The notes: generated from the sequence alone by a model not told the origin. Positions 24,400-34,768 are shown, counted from the first letter of the stretch. The stretch is 64,000 bases of DNA from Pelagimonas sp. (GCA_025210265.1 JAOASD010000023.1:248001-312000), one strand, 5' to 3'. A program made the numbers and translations.

Positions 24400-26477
24400 G
24401 CCGCGACAACGCCGATCAATGCCGGCTGTGCCTCTAGGCCGATTTCCTCGAAAGACATCACGGGGTTACTGATTCCTTTCGCAGCCATAACCGTGCGCAG
24501 GAAACGACGCCGTCGTGAAGACGTAACGACGGCAGCAGAAACGCCACGGTTTGCCGCTTCGCCAATTTGTTCGGCCAACCCAGTTGTCAGTGCCTCAAAG
24601 CGATCCGGGGGCAACGCGACATCTAGCGCCCCCTGCCCACCTTCGATTTGATAGGCAATGAATGTTTCTTCCCATTCTGGGGCCAGTTGAATCAGCGGGA
24701 TTGTCCCGTCGTCGCGGCGCAGATTTGCAACCAGTTGGAAACCAAGACGCTGACGTACATGTTCGCAAATCGCCTCTGGTTGCGACTGGTGTCCGCGCAT
24801 TTCTGCAATGGCCTCGAGGATCAACGGCAGGTTTCTGATCGACACCTGCTCATCCAGAAGAAGGCGCAACACCTGGTGCAATGTGTCGATCTGAACCTTA
24901 TCCGGGATCAATTCATCCAGCAGTTTGCGATTTGCCTCGGCTCTGGAATCATTGGTGAGTGTCACCATTTCGTCCAGCAATCTGCGCAACGATTTGAGGG
25001 TCAACAAGCGCCCAAAATTGCGCCTGACAACCTCTAGAAGATGTGTCGCCAGCACCTCCGTGGGGTTCACAATCGTCGCGCCTGTGATTGAAGCACGCTC
25101 CTGGTCCTCAGGGCGAATCCAGCGGGCAGGCGCGCCATAAACCGGTTCATTTACATCCTGCCCTTGAGGCAAGGCATCGGTCTTATCCGGGAGCAACGCA
25201 AGCACAAGATCAGGATGAAGAACACCCCGCGCCATTTCGACACCCTGAATGCGCACAACATAGGTTCCGGCCTGAAGTTCGGGTGCATCGGTCAGCCTGA
25301 TCTCAGGCAGAATCAAGCCAAAATGGGAGGCAACATGGTTGCGCATGTTAGAAATGCGCACATCCAGCCCCGTACCAGGATCCAGAACCATATTCACCAA
25401 ATCGGGAGCAAATTCGACATGAATATCGTCCAAATCCAATACATCCCCCATGGGACGTTGTAGCGGCACATCCGGTTCATCCTGATCGCCGGCCTCTTCG
25501 GTGGGCTCAGGTTTGCGATTTGACAACCGTATCGCCGTGCCTCCCAAGACAAGCGCGCCCAACATGAATGGGACGAAGGGCAGACCAGGCACCAGCGCAA
25601 ACAAGGCCATCAATACCGCCACGGTAATCAACGCCGAAGGATGACGCCCAAGCTGCGTCAAAATCGCCATATCCGTGGCACCGACAGCCCCACCTCGTGC
25701 CAACAAAAGGCCCGATGCAATCGAAATGATGACCGCTGGAATCTGCGAAACCAACCCATCGCCAACAGTGAGAATCGCGTAAGTTTCAATCGCGTTCCCA
25801 AAGGCCATACCCTGACCGAAAACACCCATCGCGGTGCCCATAACCAAATTGAGCGCAGTAATGAGTAGGCCGGCGACCGCATCACCTTTGACAAACTTCG
25901 AAGCGCCGTCCAGAGAGCCGAAAAATGTAGTCTCTTGCTGCTCTTTTTCCCTGCGGGCCTTGGCCTCTGCATGGTCGATCGCACCGGCGGACATGTCCGC
26001 ATCAATGGCAAGCTGTTTACCCGGCATCGCGTCAAGCGCAAATCGCGCGGAAACCTCGGCCATGCGCGCCGCACCTTTGGTGATCACCGCAAAATTCACG
26101 ATCATCAAAACGCCGAAAACCACAAGCCCTAAGAAGACACTGCCGCCCATCACAAAACTTGCAAACCCTTCGATGACCTCCCCTGCCGCGTGGGTGCCGC
26201 TATGGCCCTGACCAATAATCAGTTTGGTCGAGCTGACATTCAAAGACAGCCTCAGCATTAGAGAGGTCAGAAGAATGGTGGGGAAAGCGGAGAAATCTAA
26301 CGGACGCTCAATGAATAGTGTGACGGTGAAAATCAAAATCGCCAGCCCAAAAGACGCTGCAAGACCGACATCCAAAACCCAAGCGGGCATAGGCAAAATC
26401 ATCATGACAATCACAGCCATCAATGCCAGCGCAAGGAGGACCGTAGGTTGAAAAATCGCGTTACGGCTTAGGGTCAT
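24396..26477 (-). CDS. flhA: Flagellar export protein FlhA
   Basis: A 693-residue export-gate protein. The N-terminal half has about eight helices and the FHIPEP-type loop (SAFPTILLTSLMLRLSLNVSSTKLI and the R/K-rich cytoplasmic loop around residues 190-215). The C-terminal half is the cytosolic ring that receives chaperone-substrate complexes. The start at 26477 has GGGGAG upstream; a 14-residue extension is possible but unlikely. About 165 AT-rich bases separate it from the upstream 740-residue gene, so it may have its own promoter. Confidence 0.97.
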   Translation of the reverse strand: MTLSRNAIFQPTVLLALALMAVIVMMILPMPAWVLDVGLAASFGLAILIFTVTLFIERPLDFSAFPTILLTSLMLRLSLNVSSTKLIIGQGHSGTHAAGEVIEGFASFVMGGSVFLGLVVFGVLMIVNFAVITKGAARMAEVSARFALDAMPGKQLAIDADMSAGAIDHAEAKARREKEQQETTFFGSLDGASKFVKGDAVAGLLITALNLVMGTAMGVFGQGMAFGNAIETYAILTVGDGLVSQIPAVIISIASGLLLARGGAVGATDMAILTQLGRHPSALITVAVLMALFALVPGLPFVPFMLGALVLGGTAIRLSNRKPEPTEEAGDQDEPDVPLQRPMGDVLDLDDIHVEFAPDLVNMVLDPGTGLDVRISNMRNHVASHFGLILPEIRLTDAPELQAGTYVVRIQGVEMARGVLHPDLVLALLPDKTDALPQGQDVNEPVYGAPARWIRPEDQERASITGATIVNPTEVLATHLLEVVRRNFGRLLTLKSLRRLLDEMVTLTNDSRAEANRKLLDELIPDKVQIDTLHQVLRLLLDEQVSIRNLPLILEAIAEMRGHQSQPEAICEHVRQRLGFQLVANLRRDDGTIPLIQLAPEWEETFIAYQIEGGQGALDVALPPDRFEALTTGLAEQIGEAANRGVSAAVVTSSRRRRFLRTVMAAKGISNPVMSFEEIGLEAQPALIGVVAA

Positions 26478-26593
26478 GTGGCGCTCCCCGCTTGGATCGC
26501 GCCACATGCAAAATAGCACATGACTCCTGCTAGGAGCTCTGCCTTGAGGTCAGGGAAAGGTATTGCCATTTCTTGGCCTATCTTGTCACAAAT

Positions 26594-26611
26594 TTTGAGC
26601 CTTTGCTCAAA
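26594..26611. terminator. Possible hairpin within the flagellar block
   Basis: TTTGAGC-CTTT-GCTCAAA, a 7-bp stem 33-50 bases after the stop of the 740-residue gene (read on the minus strand). A weak attenuator or terminator ahead of flhA is possible. Confidence 0.4.
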
Positions 26612-26643
26612 TGTAACTTAAATTGCTAAGTGTTAAACTCCCG

Positions 26644-28866
26644 TTATCTGGCGTCAATATTTTCAGGAATGCGTGTTGCCTCAAGCATCCCCTGGATTGC
26701 AGCTCGAGTGTCGAAACTACTGTCAGAGAGGCTCGCTGCATAAGCGAGACTCTCCACGTTGGAATCCTGCGGGGGACGCTGCATCAATTCAGCCATACGA
26801 GATAAATTTTGGTCATTCGACGCAGCAACACGAGACCAATCTCCAGCCATAAACGCAGCCTCCTGTGCATTTACATATTCTTCGGCATTTTCAAAAACTA
26901 CGCTGGCGAAGTCATGATCGCCCATCTCATTCCTAGCTAAAGCGCGAAGTTCCATCACTTCATCTCCCTGCAGCCCAACCAATGCAATTTCAGCCTCTTC
27001 CGGGCGTGACAGTTCCAAAAGTGCACGCGCTTTTATCAAACGAAAGCTTCTCTCAAGCATCTTCCCCTCTGCAGCTTCTAGGTGCGACAAGACAACCTCA
27101 GCCATGCCCAAATCAAGCAGGCGAGCAAGTAGTCTGTGCCTGTCTTCAGGCCGGATTCCATGCAATATGGAACTGTTAATATTAACCGCATACATCAAAA
27201 AATTCAGATCTTCCGCTTTATTAATTATTGAACCCCATATCTCGCCCTCAATATCGCCCATCAACTCGGAAGGAAGTTCAGATCTATCACTCTCAGAAAA
27301 AGCTGATTGATATTCGCCTTGCGACACCAAAGCTCGGATATGTGCCACTTGCAATTCAATCCCCTCTGGCTGACCACGATATTCTGACGCATAGGCAGCG
27401 GCCAGCTCCCCCAAATCATCTCCCACAATCTGATCCGTTTCAAACGCAAGCTCCACTGATGCGGCTACTGCACTGGCAGCATCCTCAGAATTCAAACCAT
27501 CAATGGAATCCAGTGTCTCTTGAGCTTGTTCAAAATCACCAATCTGTAGCTCTACACGTGCTTTCGCCAGGATAAGATCCGAAGATTGCCCCCCCCTGGC
27601 CCGCTCCAATCGACGCAAGACATCGCGTGCAACATTAGGCAACCCGGCCGCTGTCAAACGTTCAACCAATGTATTACCCAACGCGTCACGAAGGTGATAT
27701 GGTAACTCCTCAAAGGTTCTGAGAATAGCGTCGCCATCAGGCGGCGCATCGGCGCTTGACACATGCCCAGAAATAAGCGCCCAAAACAAAGAATGGCCAT
27801 TACAAGCCATTTGCCCTGCGAAAACTCCGTTTGGATCCACGTGATCATCAATAATATGTGACATTGCGGAAAGAATTTCACTTTGGTTTTCACCGAGCAT
27901 AGACAGGGCAGCCCGCGCTTCCGCCCCAAAACCAAAATAAAGGAGCGATTTCACATGCTGACGTAGCGCACCCTCGTCGATTGCATCAAATTCTCCAAAT
28001 ATTTTCGCCCTTTGATGAAACACACGAGCTACGCTTCCCTCTGCCCCCCACAGCGCTATCTTCAAATCATCATCTAAATAGCAACTGTTCGATCCAATAG
28101 ACATGTGCCCATCGCCGCGCTCAGCGTTTATGCGAATATTATCTGAGAAATCCCCAAATCGCACATCACGGTTTTCGGGTGCACCTGCAGTTTCGGCATT
28201 CTTTGCATTTACATCCAGGAGGCCATTGGTTGCAGCACGCGCGAGATCTTTCGCAAGCTCGCCTCCGACTGAAAAACTAGGCTGGTCCTTTGACGCAGGC
28301 CCATTCTCTTGGGCCAACTCCACCTCTTCTCCAGCTACGCTGTCCTTTGGCGGTAGGCCAGCGGGCAACATAAAACCCTCACTCACAACAGGACCGATCC
28401 CAGGGGATGATCCCAGCCTAAGTTCAAAAATACCTTGCGCTCTTGGATCGTTCGACAGCACCGAAACTTCGGCTGCTGAATCAGAAGACCCAGACAAAAT
28501 TGGAAGCGGAGGTCCATCTTTAATGTCGATAACCAACATTCGCTCACCCAGCAAAAACGAATTGTACTCACAAAGGCAATTCATACTCACTTCAAGGATA
28601 GCCTCCTGGGGGGATGCGAGCAAAGACAATACACGATCCCGACCAATACGATCAAACACCTCCCGCGCATTAAACCGCAACGTGTTATCGTCCAGCTCAA
28701 CCAAAAAGGTACCCAGATTCTCAGAATCACTGATAGACCAATTCACGCCTTGCGGCAGGTCAAATACCAGGCGAGTAAAACTGTCATGCTCCCCGCTCCG
28801 CACCAAGACCTGCTGCGCATGAAGCGCAGCAGGAAAGAGAGCCAACAGAAAAAACAGGATCCTCAT
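26644..28866 (-). CDS. Exported protein of unknown function in the flagellar cluster (AMIN-like N-terminus, TPR-like C-terminus)
   Basis: A 740-residue protein, not recognised as any named flagellar component. It has a signal peptide at residues 1-18 (MRILFFLLALFPAALHA). Residues about 19-120 contain VLVRSGEHDSFTRLVFDLPQ, similar to AMIN-like N-terminal domains of periplasmic proteins. Residues about 120-240 are a low-complexity acidic linker. Residues 245-740 are helical with TPR-like spacing (ARVELQIGDFEQAQETLDSI, KARALLELSRPEEAEIALVG). It overlaps motA by four bases, so it is coupled to the stator gene. By eye its DNA is clearly more AT-rich than its neighbours. A periplasmic helper of the stator or P-ring is inferred from location only. 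Confidence 0.7.
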   Translation of the reverse strand: MRILFFLLALFPAALHAQQVLVRSGEHDSFTRLVFDLPQGVNWSISDSENLGTFLVELDDNTLRFNAREVFDRIGRDRVLSLLASPQEAILEVSMNCLCEYNSFLLGERMLVIDIKDGPPLPILSGSSDSAAEVSVLSNDPRAQGIFELRLGSSPGIGPVVSEGFMLPAGLPPKDSVAGEEVELAQENGPASKDQPSFSVGGELAKDLARAATNGLLDVNAKNAETAGAPENRDVRFGDFSDNIRINAERGDGHMSIGSNSCYLDDDLKIALWGAEGSVARVFHQRAKIFGEFDAIDEGALRQHVKSLLYFGFGAEARAALSMLGENQSEILSAMSHIIDDHVDPNGVFAGQMACNGHSLFWALISGHVSSADAPPDGDAILRTFEELPYHLRDALGNTLVERLTAAGLPNVARDVLRRLERARGGQSSDLILAKARVELQIGDFEQAQETLDSIDGLNSEDAASAVAASVELAFETDQIVGDDLGELAAAYASEYRGQPEGIELQVAHIRALVSQGEYQSAFSESDRSELPSELMGDIEGEIWGSIINKAEDLNFLMYAVNINSSILHGIRPEDRHRLLARLLDLGMAEVVLSHLEAAEGKMLERSFRLIKARALLELSRPEEAEIALVGLQGDEVMELRALARNEMGDHDFASVVFENAEEYVNAQEAAFMAGDWSRVAASNDQNLSRMAELMQRPPQDSNVESLAYAASLSDSSFDTRAAIQGMLEATRIPENIDAR

Positions 28867-29732
28867 GCCGCCTCCTGCTTTACGGTTTTTAACGCTTCTT
28901 CTAGATCTTCAAAACTTGGCCGGTAATGCGATGGTGTGTTCTGCCGACCCACTTCGATACAGATATTCGTGGCGTGGTTATGCAAATTGGCGACCAAGAC
29001 TTCTCGGATCAGTTGATAAAAATGCATATCCTCTTCAACAACCGCTTTGACCTTGGACGCAAAAGGCGCAGCCAAACCGTAGGCCAAGAAAACCCCTAGG
29101 AAAGTGCCGACCAGCGCCCCCCCGATCAATTTGCCCAGAACCTCTGGCGGCTGATCAATAGAGCCCATCGTTTTGATAACCCCAAGAACCGCCGCAACAA
29201 TGCCAAGTGCAGGCAGGGCATCCGCCGTAGATTGCAACGCATGACTGGAATGCAGACGATGATGCTGCATCCCTTCGATCCGTTTATCGAGAACCTCCTC
29301 AACCTGATGGGGGTCATCGTAGTTCATAGACACCGAACGCATGGTATCGCAGATCAGCTCAAGCGCATATTTATCCCCAGTTATCTTCGGATATTTCTGA
29401 AAGATAGAAGACTCTGACGGGGTTTCGATATGCTCTTCGATCGCAACCGGACTAGAACGAGCAAGCCTGATCAGCTCGAACAGAAGGCACAACAAGTCAC
29501 GGTAATCTTCTGGCTTCCATTTGACACCTTTGAACACCTTACCCACATCTTTCAGGGTGTGTTTTACGACCCCGCTGTCGTTACTGATAAGAAATGCGCC
29601 AGCAGCAGCACCCCCGATCATCATGAACTCGAAAGGCAGGGCTTTAATGATGATCCCGAGCTTACCTCCTGCAAGCAGGTAACCCCCAAAAACCATAACG
29701 AAGATGACAGCAATGCCGATGATTCCGAGCAT
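28863..29732 (-). CDS. motA: Flagellar motor stator protein MotA
   Basis: A 289-residue inner-membrane proton-channel subunit with four helices. LPALGIVAAVLGVIKTMGSID carries the conserved proline of helix 3. The cytoplasmic loop has charged residues that act on FliG. The N-terminal IIGIAVIFVMVFGGYLLAGG is typical of the longer MotA class. motB is not adjacent; it lies 5 kb upstream in the same direction. Confidence 0.96.
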   Translation of the reverse strand: MLGIIGIAVIFVMVFGGYLLAGGKLGIIIKALPFEFMMIGGAAAGAFLISNDSGVVKHTLKDVGKVFKGVKWKPEDYRDLLCLLFELIRLARSSPVAIEEHIETPSESSIFQKYPKITGDKYALELICDTMRSVSMNYDDPHQVEEVLDKRIEGMQHHRLHSSHALQSTADALPALGIVAAVLGVIKTMGSIDQPPEVLGKLIGGALVGTFLGVFLAYGLAAPFASKVKAVVEEDMHFYQLIREVLVANLHNHATNICIEVGRQNTPSHYRPSFEDLEEALKTVKQEAA

Positions 29733-29810
29733 GTGCGGGCGCTCCCTTTGTTGCTGATTCTGACGATGCCAGCCGTGTCTTAAGAAACTCTCATCGAATG
29801 AGATCTTTGC

Positions 29811-30914
29811 TCACATCACGACAAATTCTGCGTGCAGCGCACCCGCCGCCTTGATGCTTTTGAGAATGTCGATCATGTCGCGCGGACTGACCCCAAGCGC
29901 GTTCAAACCAGAGATCACTTCTGACAAAGATGTCCCGCCAGGCACTTCTGCCAAGCCTATTCCCGGCTCTTCGATAATGCCGGCTGCAGTGCGCGGCACC
30001 ACCACTGTTTCGCCCTCGGCAAAGGGGTTTGGCTGCACTGCCAGGGGGGCTTCCTCGATTTGAAGCGTCAAATTACCCTGTGAAACCGCAACGCGCGATA
30101 TCCGCACATCCGACCCCATCACAATCGTACCCGAGCGTTGATCAACAACCACCCGCGCGCGCCGCTCTGGCTCAATCGCAAGATTTTCAATCGCTACGAC
30201 AGCACGCGCCGGCGAATTCGCTCCGGTCTTGGCAAGATCAACAGTCACCGTACCCGCATCCAGCATGGTCGCAGCACGGCGACCAATGCGGCGATTGATG
30301 ACATCTTCAATCCTGGCGGCCGTTGTGAAATCCGGCTCACGCAAGGCCAGTCGCAAATTTGACAGCTGAGTAAAGTCAAATTCGACTTCGCGCTCGACGC
30401 GCGCACCTGCAGGGATAACCCCAGCCGTGGGCACCCCTTGAACAACGGACGCGGCATCACCTTCGGCAGCCACCCCCCCCGCGATCACTGTCCCCTGAGC
30501 GACCGCATAGATTTGACCATCTGCGGCGTTCAATGGCGTCATGATCAGAGTCCCTCCCAGCAGGCTTTTCGCATCACCAATGGCTGAGACGGTCACATCA
30601 ATCTGTCCGCCCACCCGCGCAAATGGTGGCAAGTCACCGGTCACCAAAACCGCAGCCACATTCCGCGGACGAAACTGTTCGCCCGCCACATTCACACCCA
30701 ACCTTTCGAGAATGTTCGACATGATTTCTTCGGTGAATGGGGAATTGCGCAGCCCATCGCCTGTGCCGTTCAAACCAACAACCAGACCATACCCAACCAG
30801 GTCGTTAGAGCGCACACCATCGACCTCGACCAAATCCTTGATGCGAACATTTTGCGCTAGGGCAACCTCGGCCAACCCAAAACTAAGCATCAGACATAAA
30901 ATGAAAAAACGCAT
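29811..30914 (-). CDS. flgI: Flagellar P-ring protein FlgI
   Basis: A 367-residue periplasmic P-ring subunit. It has a signal peptide (residues 1-20) and the hallmark RIKDLVEVDGVRSNDLVGYGLVVGLNGTGD near the N-terminus. PRDMIDILKSIKAAGALHAEFVVM is its normal C-terminus. It overlaps the flgL stop by one base (TGATG). flgH is not in the window. Confidence 0.97.
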   Translation of the reverse strand: MRFFILCLMLSFGLAEVALAQNVRIKDLVEVDGVRSNDLVGYGLVVGLNGTGDGLRNSPFTEEIMSNILERLGVNVAGEQFRPRNVAAVLVTGDLPPFARVGGQIDVTVSAIGDAKSLLGGTLIMTPLNAADGQIYAVAQGTVIAGGVAAEGDAASVVQGVPTAGVIPAGARVEREVEFDFTQLSNLRLALREPDFTTAARIEDVINRRIGRRAATMLDAGTVTVDLAKTGANSPARAVVAIENLAIEPERRARVVVDQRSGTIVMGSDVRISRVAVSQGNLTLQIEEAPLAVQPNPFAEGETVVVPRTAAGIIEEPGIGLAEVPGGTSLSEVISGLNALGVSPRDMIDILKSIKAAGALHAEFVVM

Positions 30915-31912
30915 CAGAGATACTCCGCCAAAGACAGGCGCTGCGATCGTGCGGTGATCGCATACAGGCTTTCCAGCTGGCCGCGAATATTTTCATAGCG
31001 TGATGCGGAATCATATTGATCCGCACCAACCAGTTCCAGGCGGGCCATGCTTGTGGCGGTGATTTCAGCCGCATTTCTGGTCGAGGTTTCTTCGATCCGC
31101 GCCTCAAGAGACCCCAAACCCGCACGCAATTCCACGATGGATTTCTGCACCCCCAGCAAGTCATTCCCCGAGCGCGCAAGCAGCTCTGCCTGGACATCCT
31201 GCGTAAGGCCCATCGTATCATCCGCAGCGATCGCAGCCATTGCCAATGGCTTGAGAAGCTCTCTGAATACGGGGTCCGTCGCGCGAATATCCACGCTTGC
31301 TGTCTCGTTCTCGCTCAACCGCATTGGGGACAAACCATCATTTGACCCTTGGTAAACGGTGCTTTCATAGCCGCCGCCCGCGCCAAAGAACGTGTCCAAT
31401 GCAGCATCAATCCCGGCCAGGTCCGTCTGCCCGGCCAATGCCGTGGTCACCTCGGTCATAAAACTGTCCAGTGTCATGACTGACGCACGATCCGTCGCAG
31501 TACCTGAAAACAGAAACCGCCCTGCAACAGAACGGTTCAACGCATTCAAAGTCTGTGACAGACCATCACGCGCATCATTGGACATAGAATTCAGCAGCGC
31601 CCCGGACGGGGTCAGTTCTGCTGCAATCAAAGTTTGCGACAAGGTCTGTGACCGGCTTTGCATTTCATCCAGCGTGGTTTGCATGGTGCCGGTGATATAT
31701 TTCGCCTCAGTCGTGTTGATGCGAAAAGCCTCAAGCCGCGCCAGGCTGCGATCTACGCCCATCAGACTGGAGAGGTCGCCGTTCAGATGCTGACCACTGT
31801 CTTTGACAAATCCCGTCGCGATTTCCACCGCGAGCGTGTCCATTTCCTCTCTCAGCCGGACCTGATTGGTCCGCAGCACCAATGACCGTGCAAGATCACC
31901 TACAGAATCCAT
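30914..31912 (-). CDS. flgL: Flagellar hook-filament junction protein FlgL
   Basis: A 332-residue flagellin-like protein. The N-terminal coiled coil contains DLARSLVLRTNQVRLREEMDTLAVEIATG, the C-terminal heptads contain DQYDSASRYENIRGQLESLYAITARSQRLSLAEYL, and the variable middle has FLFSGTATD. AGGAGG precedes the start. It follows flgK by 10 bases. Confidence 0.93.
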   Translation of the reverse strand: MDSVGDLARSLVLRTNQVRLREEMDTLAVEIATGFVKDSGQHLNGDLSSLMGVDRSLARLEAFRINTTEAKYITGTMQTTLDEMQSRSQTLSQTLIAAELTPSGALLNSMSNDARDGLSQTLNALNRSVAGRFLFSGTATDRASVMTLDSFMTEVTTALAGQTDLAGIDAALDTFFGAGGGYESTVYQGSNDGLSPMRLSENETASVDIRATDPVFRELLKPLAMAAIAADDTMGLTQDVQAELLARSGNDLLGVQKSIVELRAGLGSLEARIEETSTRNAAEITATSMARLELVGADQYDSASRYENIRGQLESLYAITARSQRLSLAEYL

Positions 31913-31922
31913 AGCGTCCTCC

Positions 31923-33371
31923 TTAGATGGCCATCAGGCGTTCGAGCAGTTCATCAACCGTCGACATCACCTTGGCATTTGCCGTGTAAAGTTGTTCAAT
32001 CTGCATCAGGTTTTGCAGTTCCTGATCCGTATCCACCCCTTTGGAAAATTCGAGCTCCTTCAGAGCCGTGTTCTGGGAGGTGTAAAAACTGAATTCATTT
32101 TCCGCGCGCACCCGGTCGCCCACCACTGCAGAAGAGAAATCCGCAACCAGGTTGGAAAAGCTGGTCCCTGAGGGTGTCAACGCCGAAGATGTCGGGACCA
32201 CAGTTTGAGAGAGCGCAGCACTCAGACCCTGCAGAAGTGTCGCATCGCCGACTGCCCCCTGTGTGACCGCGCCCAACCCGTCACGCAACCTCCACGCGCC
32301 GCCGCTTCCTGGGGCGACCAGTGCATTCAGAGCAATGCGTCCCGCCAACCCCTCTTCGTTCAGGGGATCGAATGGAATGCCCGCATCCGTAAACAAACCC
32401 GGATCAGTGGCAGCCAGCGTCGCATCAGGTCCGCCGGGGCCAAGACGCTCAATCAAATCGCGGGCAATCCCATCCAATTCCGCCTGATGGGCGACGGTGG
32501 TCACATCACGAATTTCAAACTGCGCAGCAAGACTGCCGCCAGAGAACATACCGCCTGAGGTCGAGTCCACTGGGCGACCGTCCAGCGTCAGTCCTGAAAG
32601 CACCCCGCCCGCAAGGCTGTCGCCGACATCAATCGCATGGCTGCGTTCAAACCCAACCTCGACCGGCGACCCATCCAGCAGGATCGCACCGCCACTGGTA
32701 AAAACAGCGATGTCCCCTTTTTCACGCTCGACCACCGTGAGGGAGACCATATCCGAAATCCCATCAAGCAGCTTTTGCCGTTCGTCTAGCAATGTAGAGA
32801 CATCGGAATTGGTGATATTCCCCTTCACCACATCGTCGTTGATTTCGTCCAACCGCGTCAAAGCCTCGTTCAGCGATTTGACCTGACTGTCGATAGACCG
32901 GTCCGCCGCAACACGAGAGCTTTGAATTTCCGATGAAAGTGTATTCAGATCGCGCGCCAGCGCATCCGCCGTTGTCGCCACATTTTCCAGCCGCTGCGTA
33001 GAGGCGGGGTTGGAGGCCGCGTTCAAAAGAGCGTTCTCAAATGCGGTCACACGACTGGTCAGTGCGCCCGGTTCACCCGTCGCACCAACCAAATTTTCTA
33101 TGCGCTGCGCATAGGCAAATTTCTCTTTGCCATATCCAAGTTCGGCATCAGAAACACGCCGATCCGCCACCAGGACCGGGTCAGAATGCCGGATCACACC
33201 CGCAATCTGTACCCCGCCCGTTGTGCCTTGGGCGCCGGGGGTCAGCGCCAGTTCACGCCGACCATAGCTTTCGGTGGTTGCATTCGAAATATTGGTCGAC
33301 ACCAACCCTGCCGCACGGGCCGTGGCGGTGAGACCGCTGAACGCATTATATAGAGCACCCGAAAGAGACAT
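31923..33371 (-). CDS. flgK: Flagellar hook-associated protein FlgK
   Basis: A 482-residue first hook-filament junction protein. The N-terminus ALYNAFSGLTATARAAGLVSTNISNATTESYGRRELAL and the C-terminus SKGVDTDQELQNLMQIEQLYTANAKVMSTVDELLERLMAI match FlgK, both ends pairing into a coiled coil. It follows flgE by about 30 bases. Confidence 0.95.
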   Translation of the reverse strand: MSLSGALYNAFSGLTATARAAGLVSTNISNATTESYGRRELALTPGAQGTTGGVQIAGVIRHSDPVLVADRRVSDAELGYGKEKFAYAQRIENLVGATGEPGALTSRVTAFENALLNAASNPASTQRLENVATTADALARDLNTLSSEIQSSRVAADRSIDSQVKSLNEALTRLDEINDDVVKGNITNSDVSTLLDERQKLLDGISDMVSLTVVEREKGDIAVFTSGGAILLDGSPVEVGFERSHAIDVGDSLAGGVLSGLTLDGRPVDSTSGGMFSGGSLAAQFEIRDVTTVAHQAELDGIARDLIERLGPGGPDATLAATDPGLFTDAGIPFDPLNEEGLAGRIALNALVAPGSGGAWRLRDGLGAVTQGAVGDATLLQGLSAALSQTVVPTSSALTPSGTSFSNLVADFSSAVVGDRVRAENEFSFYTSQNTALKELEFSKGVDTDQELQNLMQIEQLYTANAKVMSTVDELLERLMAI

Positions 33372-33403
33372 TTAACGCCCTCCGCTAGGCGCTGACCAAA
33401 AGG

Positions 33404-34711
33404 TCAGCGTTTGATGTTGGTGGTTTCCTGCAGCATTTCGTCGACGGTCTGGATGACCTTTGCATTCGACGAATACGCCCGCTGGGTCTGGATCATGGCG
33501 GTCAGTTCATTTGCCACATCCGTGGCGCTTTCTTCGCGTGCGAAGGGCACCATGTCACCCACAGGTCCATCGCCGGCATCCCAGAGAAAGTAACTGCCGC
33601 TTTCCGGTGAGGGCATGTAGATCTGCTTATCCAACGCCACCAAACCGTTTGGATTGGGCACATCAACCAGAGGCACCTGATAAATCGTTCGGGTGATCCC
33701 TGTGTCAAAATACGCATGGACAAAACCGCTTTCGTCAACTTCGACAGAGGTCATTTTGCCCACCGGCGATCCATCTTTGGAGATGTTCAGCGGCTGGAAC
33801 TTATCCCCGACCTGGGTCAGACCCGCACTGGTCGTCGGTTCGCCAATCGTGATCTCGATCGGACCACCATCGACATTGACGATCATCGTGCCCGAAGCGA
33901 CATCATAAGCCCCGCCAGAGACCGTCGCGACAGAGGCAATAGCCCCACCAGCGCCACGTGTGGCATCGAATGTGACCGTGTATTCCCCAATCGGGTTGCT
34001 GGCCGCATCGGTTGCCGAATCACTGATCGTCATAGTCCATTCATTGGACGACCCCGATGCCGGTATGGTTGGCGTAAAGGTCACGGTCAGCTGTTCCGAC
34101 CGGCCAAGATTGTCGAAATATTCTACCGACAGATCCACAGGCGTCCCGACCGCATCGGAATAGGTCGCGGTCGCAGGCAGGTTCACACCCAGCGTGATTG
34201 CTGTGGTCGGCTCGCTGGAAAACTGGTTAAGGTTAATCCGCACCGGTTCCAGGCTGGCCGACGTATCGCGCGGATATGTCGGGAATGTTCCATCCGCATT
34301 GGCGGGCCAACCCAAGAGCATCAGCCCCGATTCGGTTCGCAGATACCCGTCCGCATCTGTACGGAAAGACCCGGTTGTGGTCAGGAACATCTGTGGATTG
34401 CCATTGCCCGCCGCAACTTCGGTGGCTTCGGCAACTGGCAGGAACCCATTGCCCCGCACCGCGAGGTCCGTGGCATTTGTGGTGCCGACAAGCGCCCCGC
34501 TTTCATCAACCAAACGAGTGGTCGTGGTACGCACGCCGCCTGCGGTATAGGTACCGCCATTGGACGACATGACCATAGAGGAAAAATCGGTTTCAACGCG
34601 CTTATAGCCGCTGGTCGAGGAATTCGCGATGTTATCGGAAATGGTTCCCAGCCGGGTTGCATTCGCCGCGAGGCCCGCCACCCCGGCATTAAGGGAGGAT
34701 GAGATCGTCAT
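33404..34711 (-). CDS. flgE: Flagellar hook protein FlgE
   Basis: A 435-residue hook subunit. The N-terminal NAGVAGLAANATRLGTISDNIANSSTSGYKRVETDF includes the ANSSTSGYKR rod/hook signature. The C-terminal ATDVANELTAMIQTQRAYSSNAKVIQTVDEMLQETTNIKR is equally typical. The length is ordinary for a hook protein. It begins a transcription unit after a hairpin and a CtrA-like box. Confidence 0.95.
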   Translation of the reverse strand: MTISSSLNAGVAGLAANATRLGTISDNIANSSTSGYKRVETDFSSMVMSSNGGTYTAGGVRTTTTRLVDESGALVGTTNATDLAVRGNGFLPVAEATEVAAGNGNPQMFLTTTGSFRTDADGYLRTESGLMLLGWPANADGTFPTYPRDTSASLEPVRINLNQFSSEPTTAITLGVNLPATATYSDAVGTPVDLSVEYFDNLGRSEQLTVTFTPTIPASGSSNEWTMTISDSATDAASNPIGEYTVTFDATRGAGGAIASVATVSGGAYDVASGTMIVNVDGGPIEITIGEPTTSAGLTQVGDKFQPLNISKDGSPVGKMTSVEVDESGFVHAYFDTGITRTIYQVPLVDVPNPNGLVALDKQIYMPSPESGSYFLWDAGDGPVGDMVPFAREESATDVANELTAMIQTQRAYSSNAKVIQTVDEMLQETTNIKR

Positions 34712-34768
34712 GACACGCCTTTCTGCTGTCTCGGTGATAATCCGGGAACAACAGATACGCGCGTTGGT

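Noticed and set aside
26611-26640. CtrA box upstream of flhA
   Set aside because: Two TTAA tetrads are present but 11 bases apart instead of 7.
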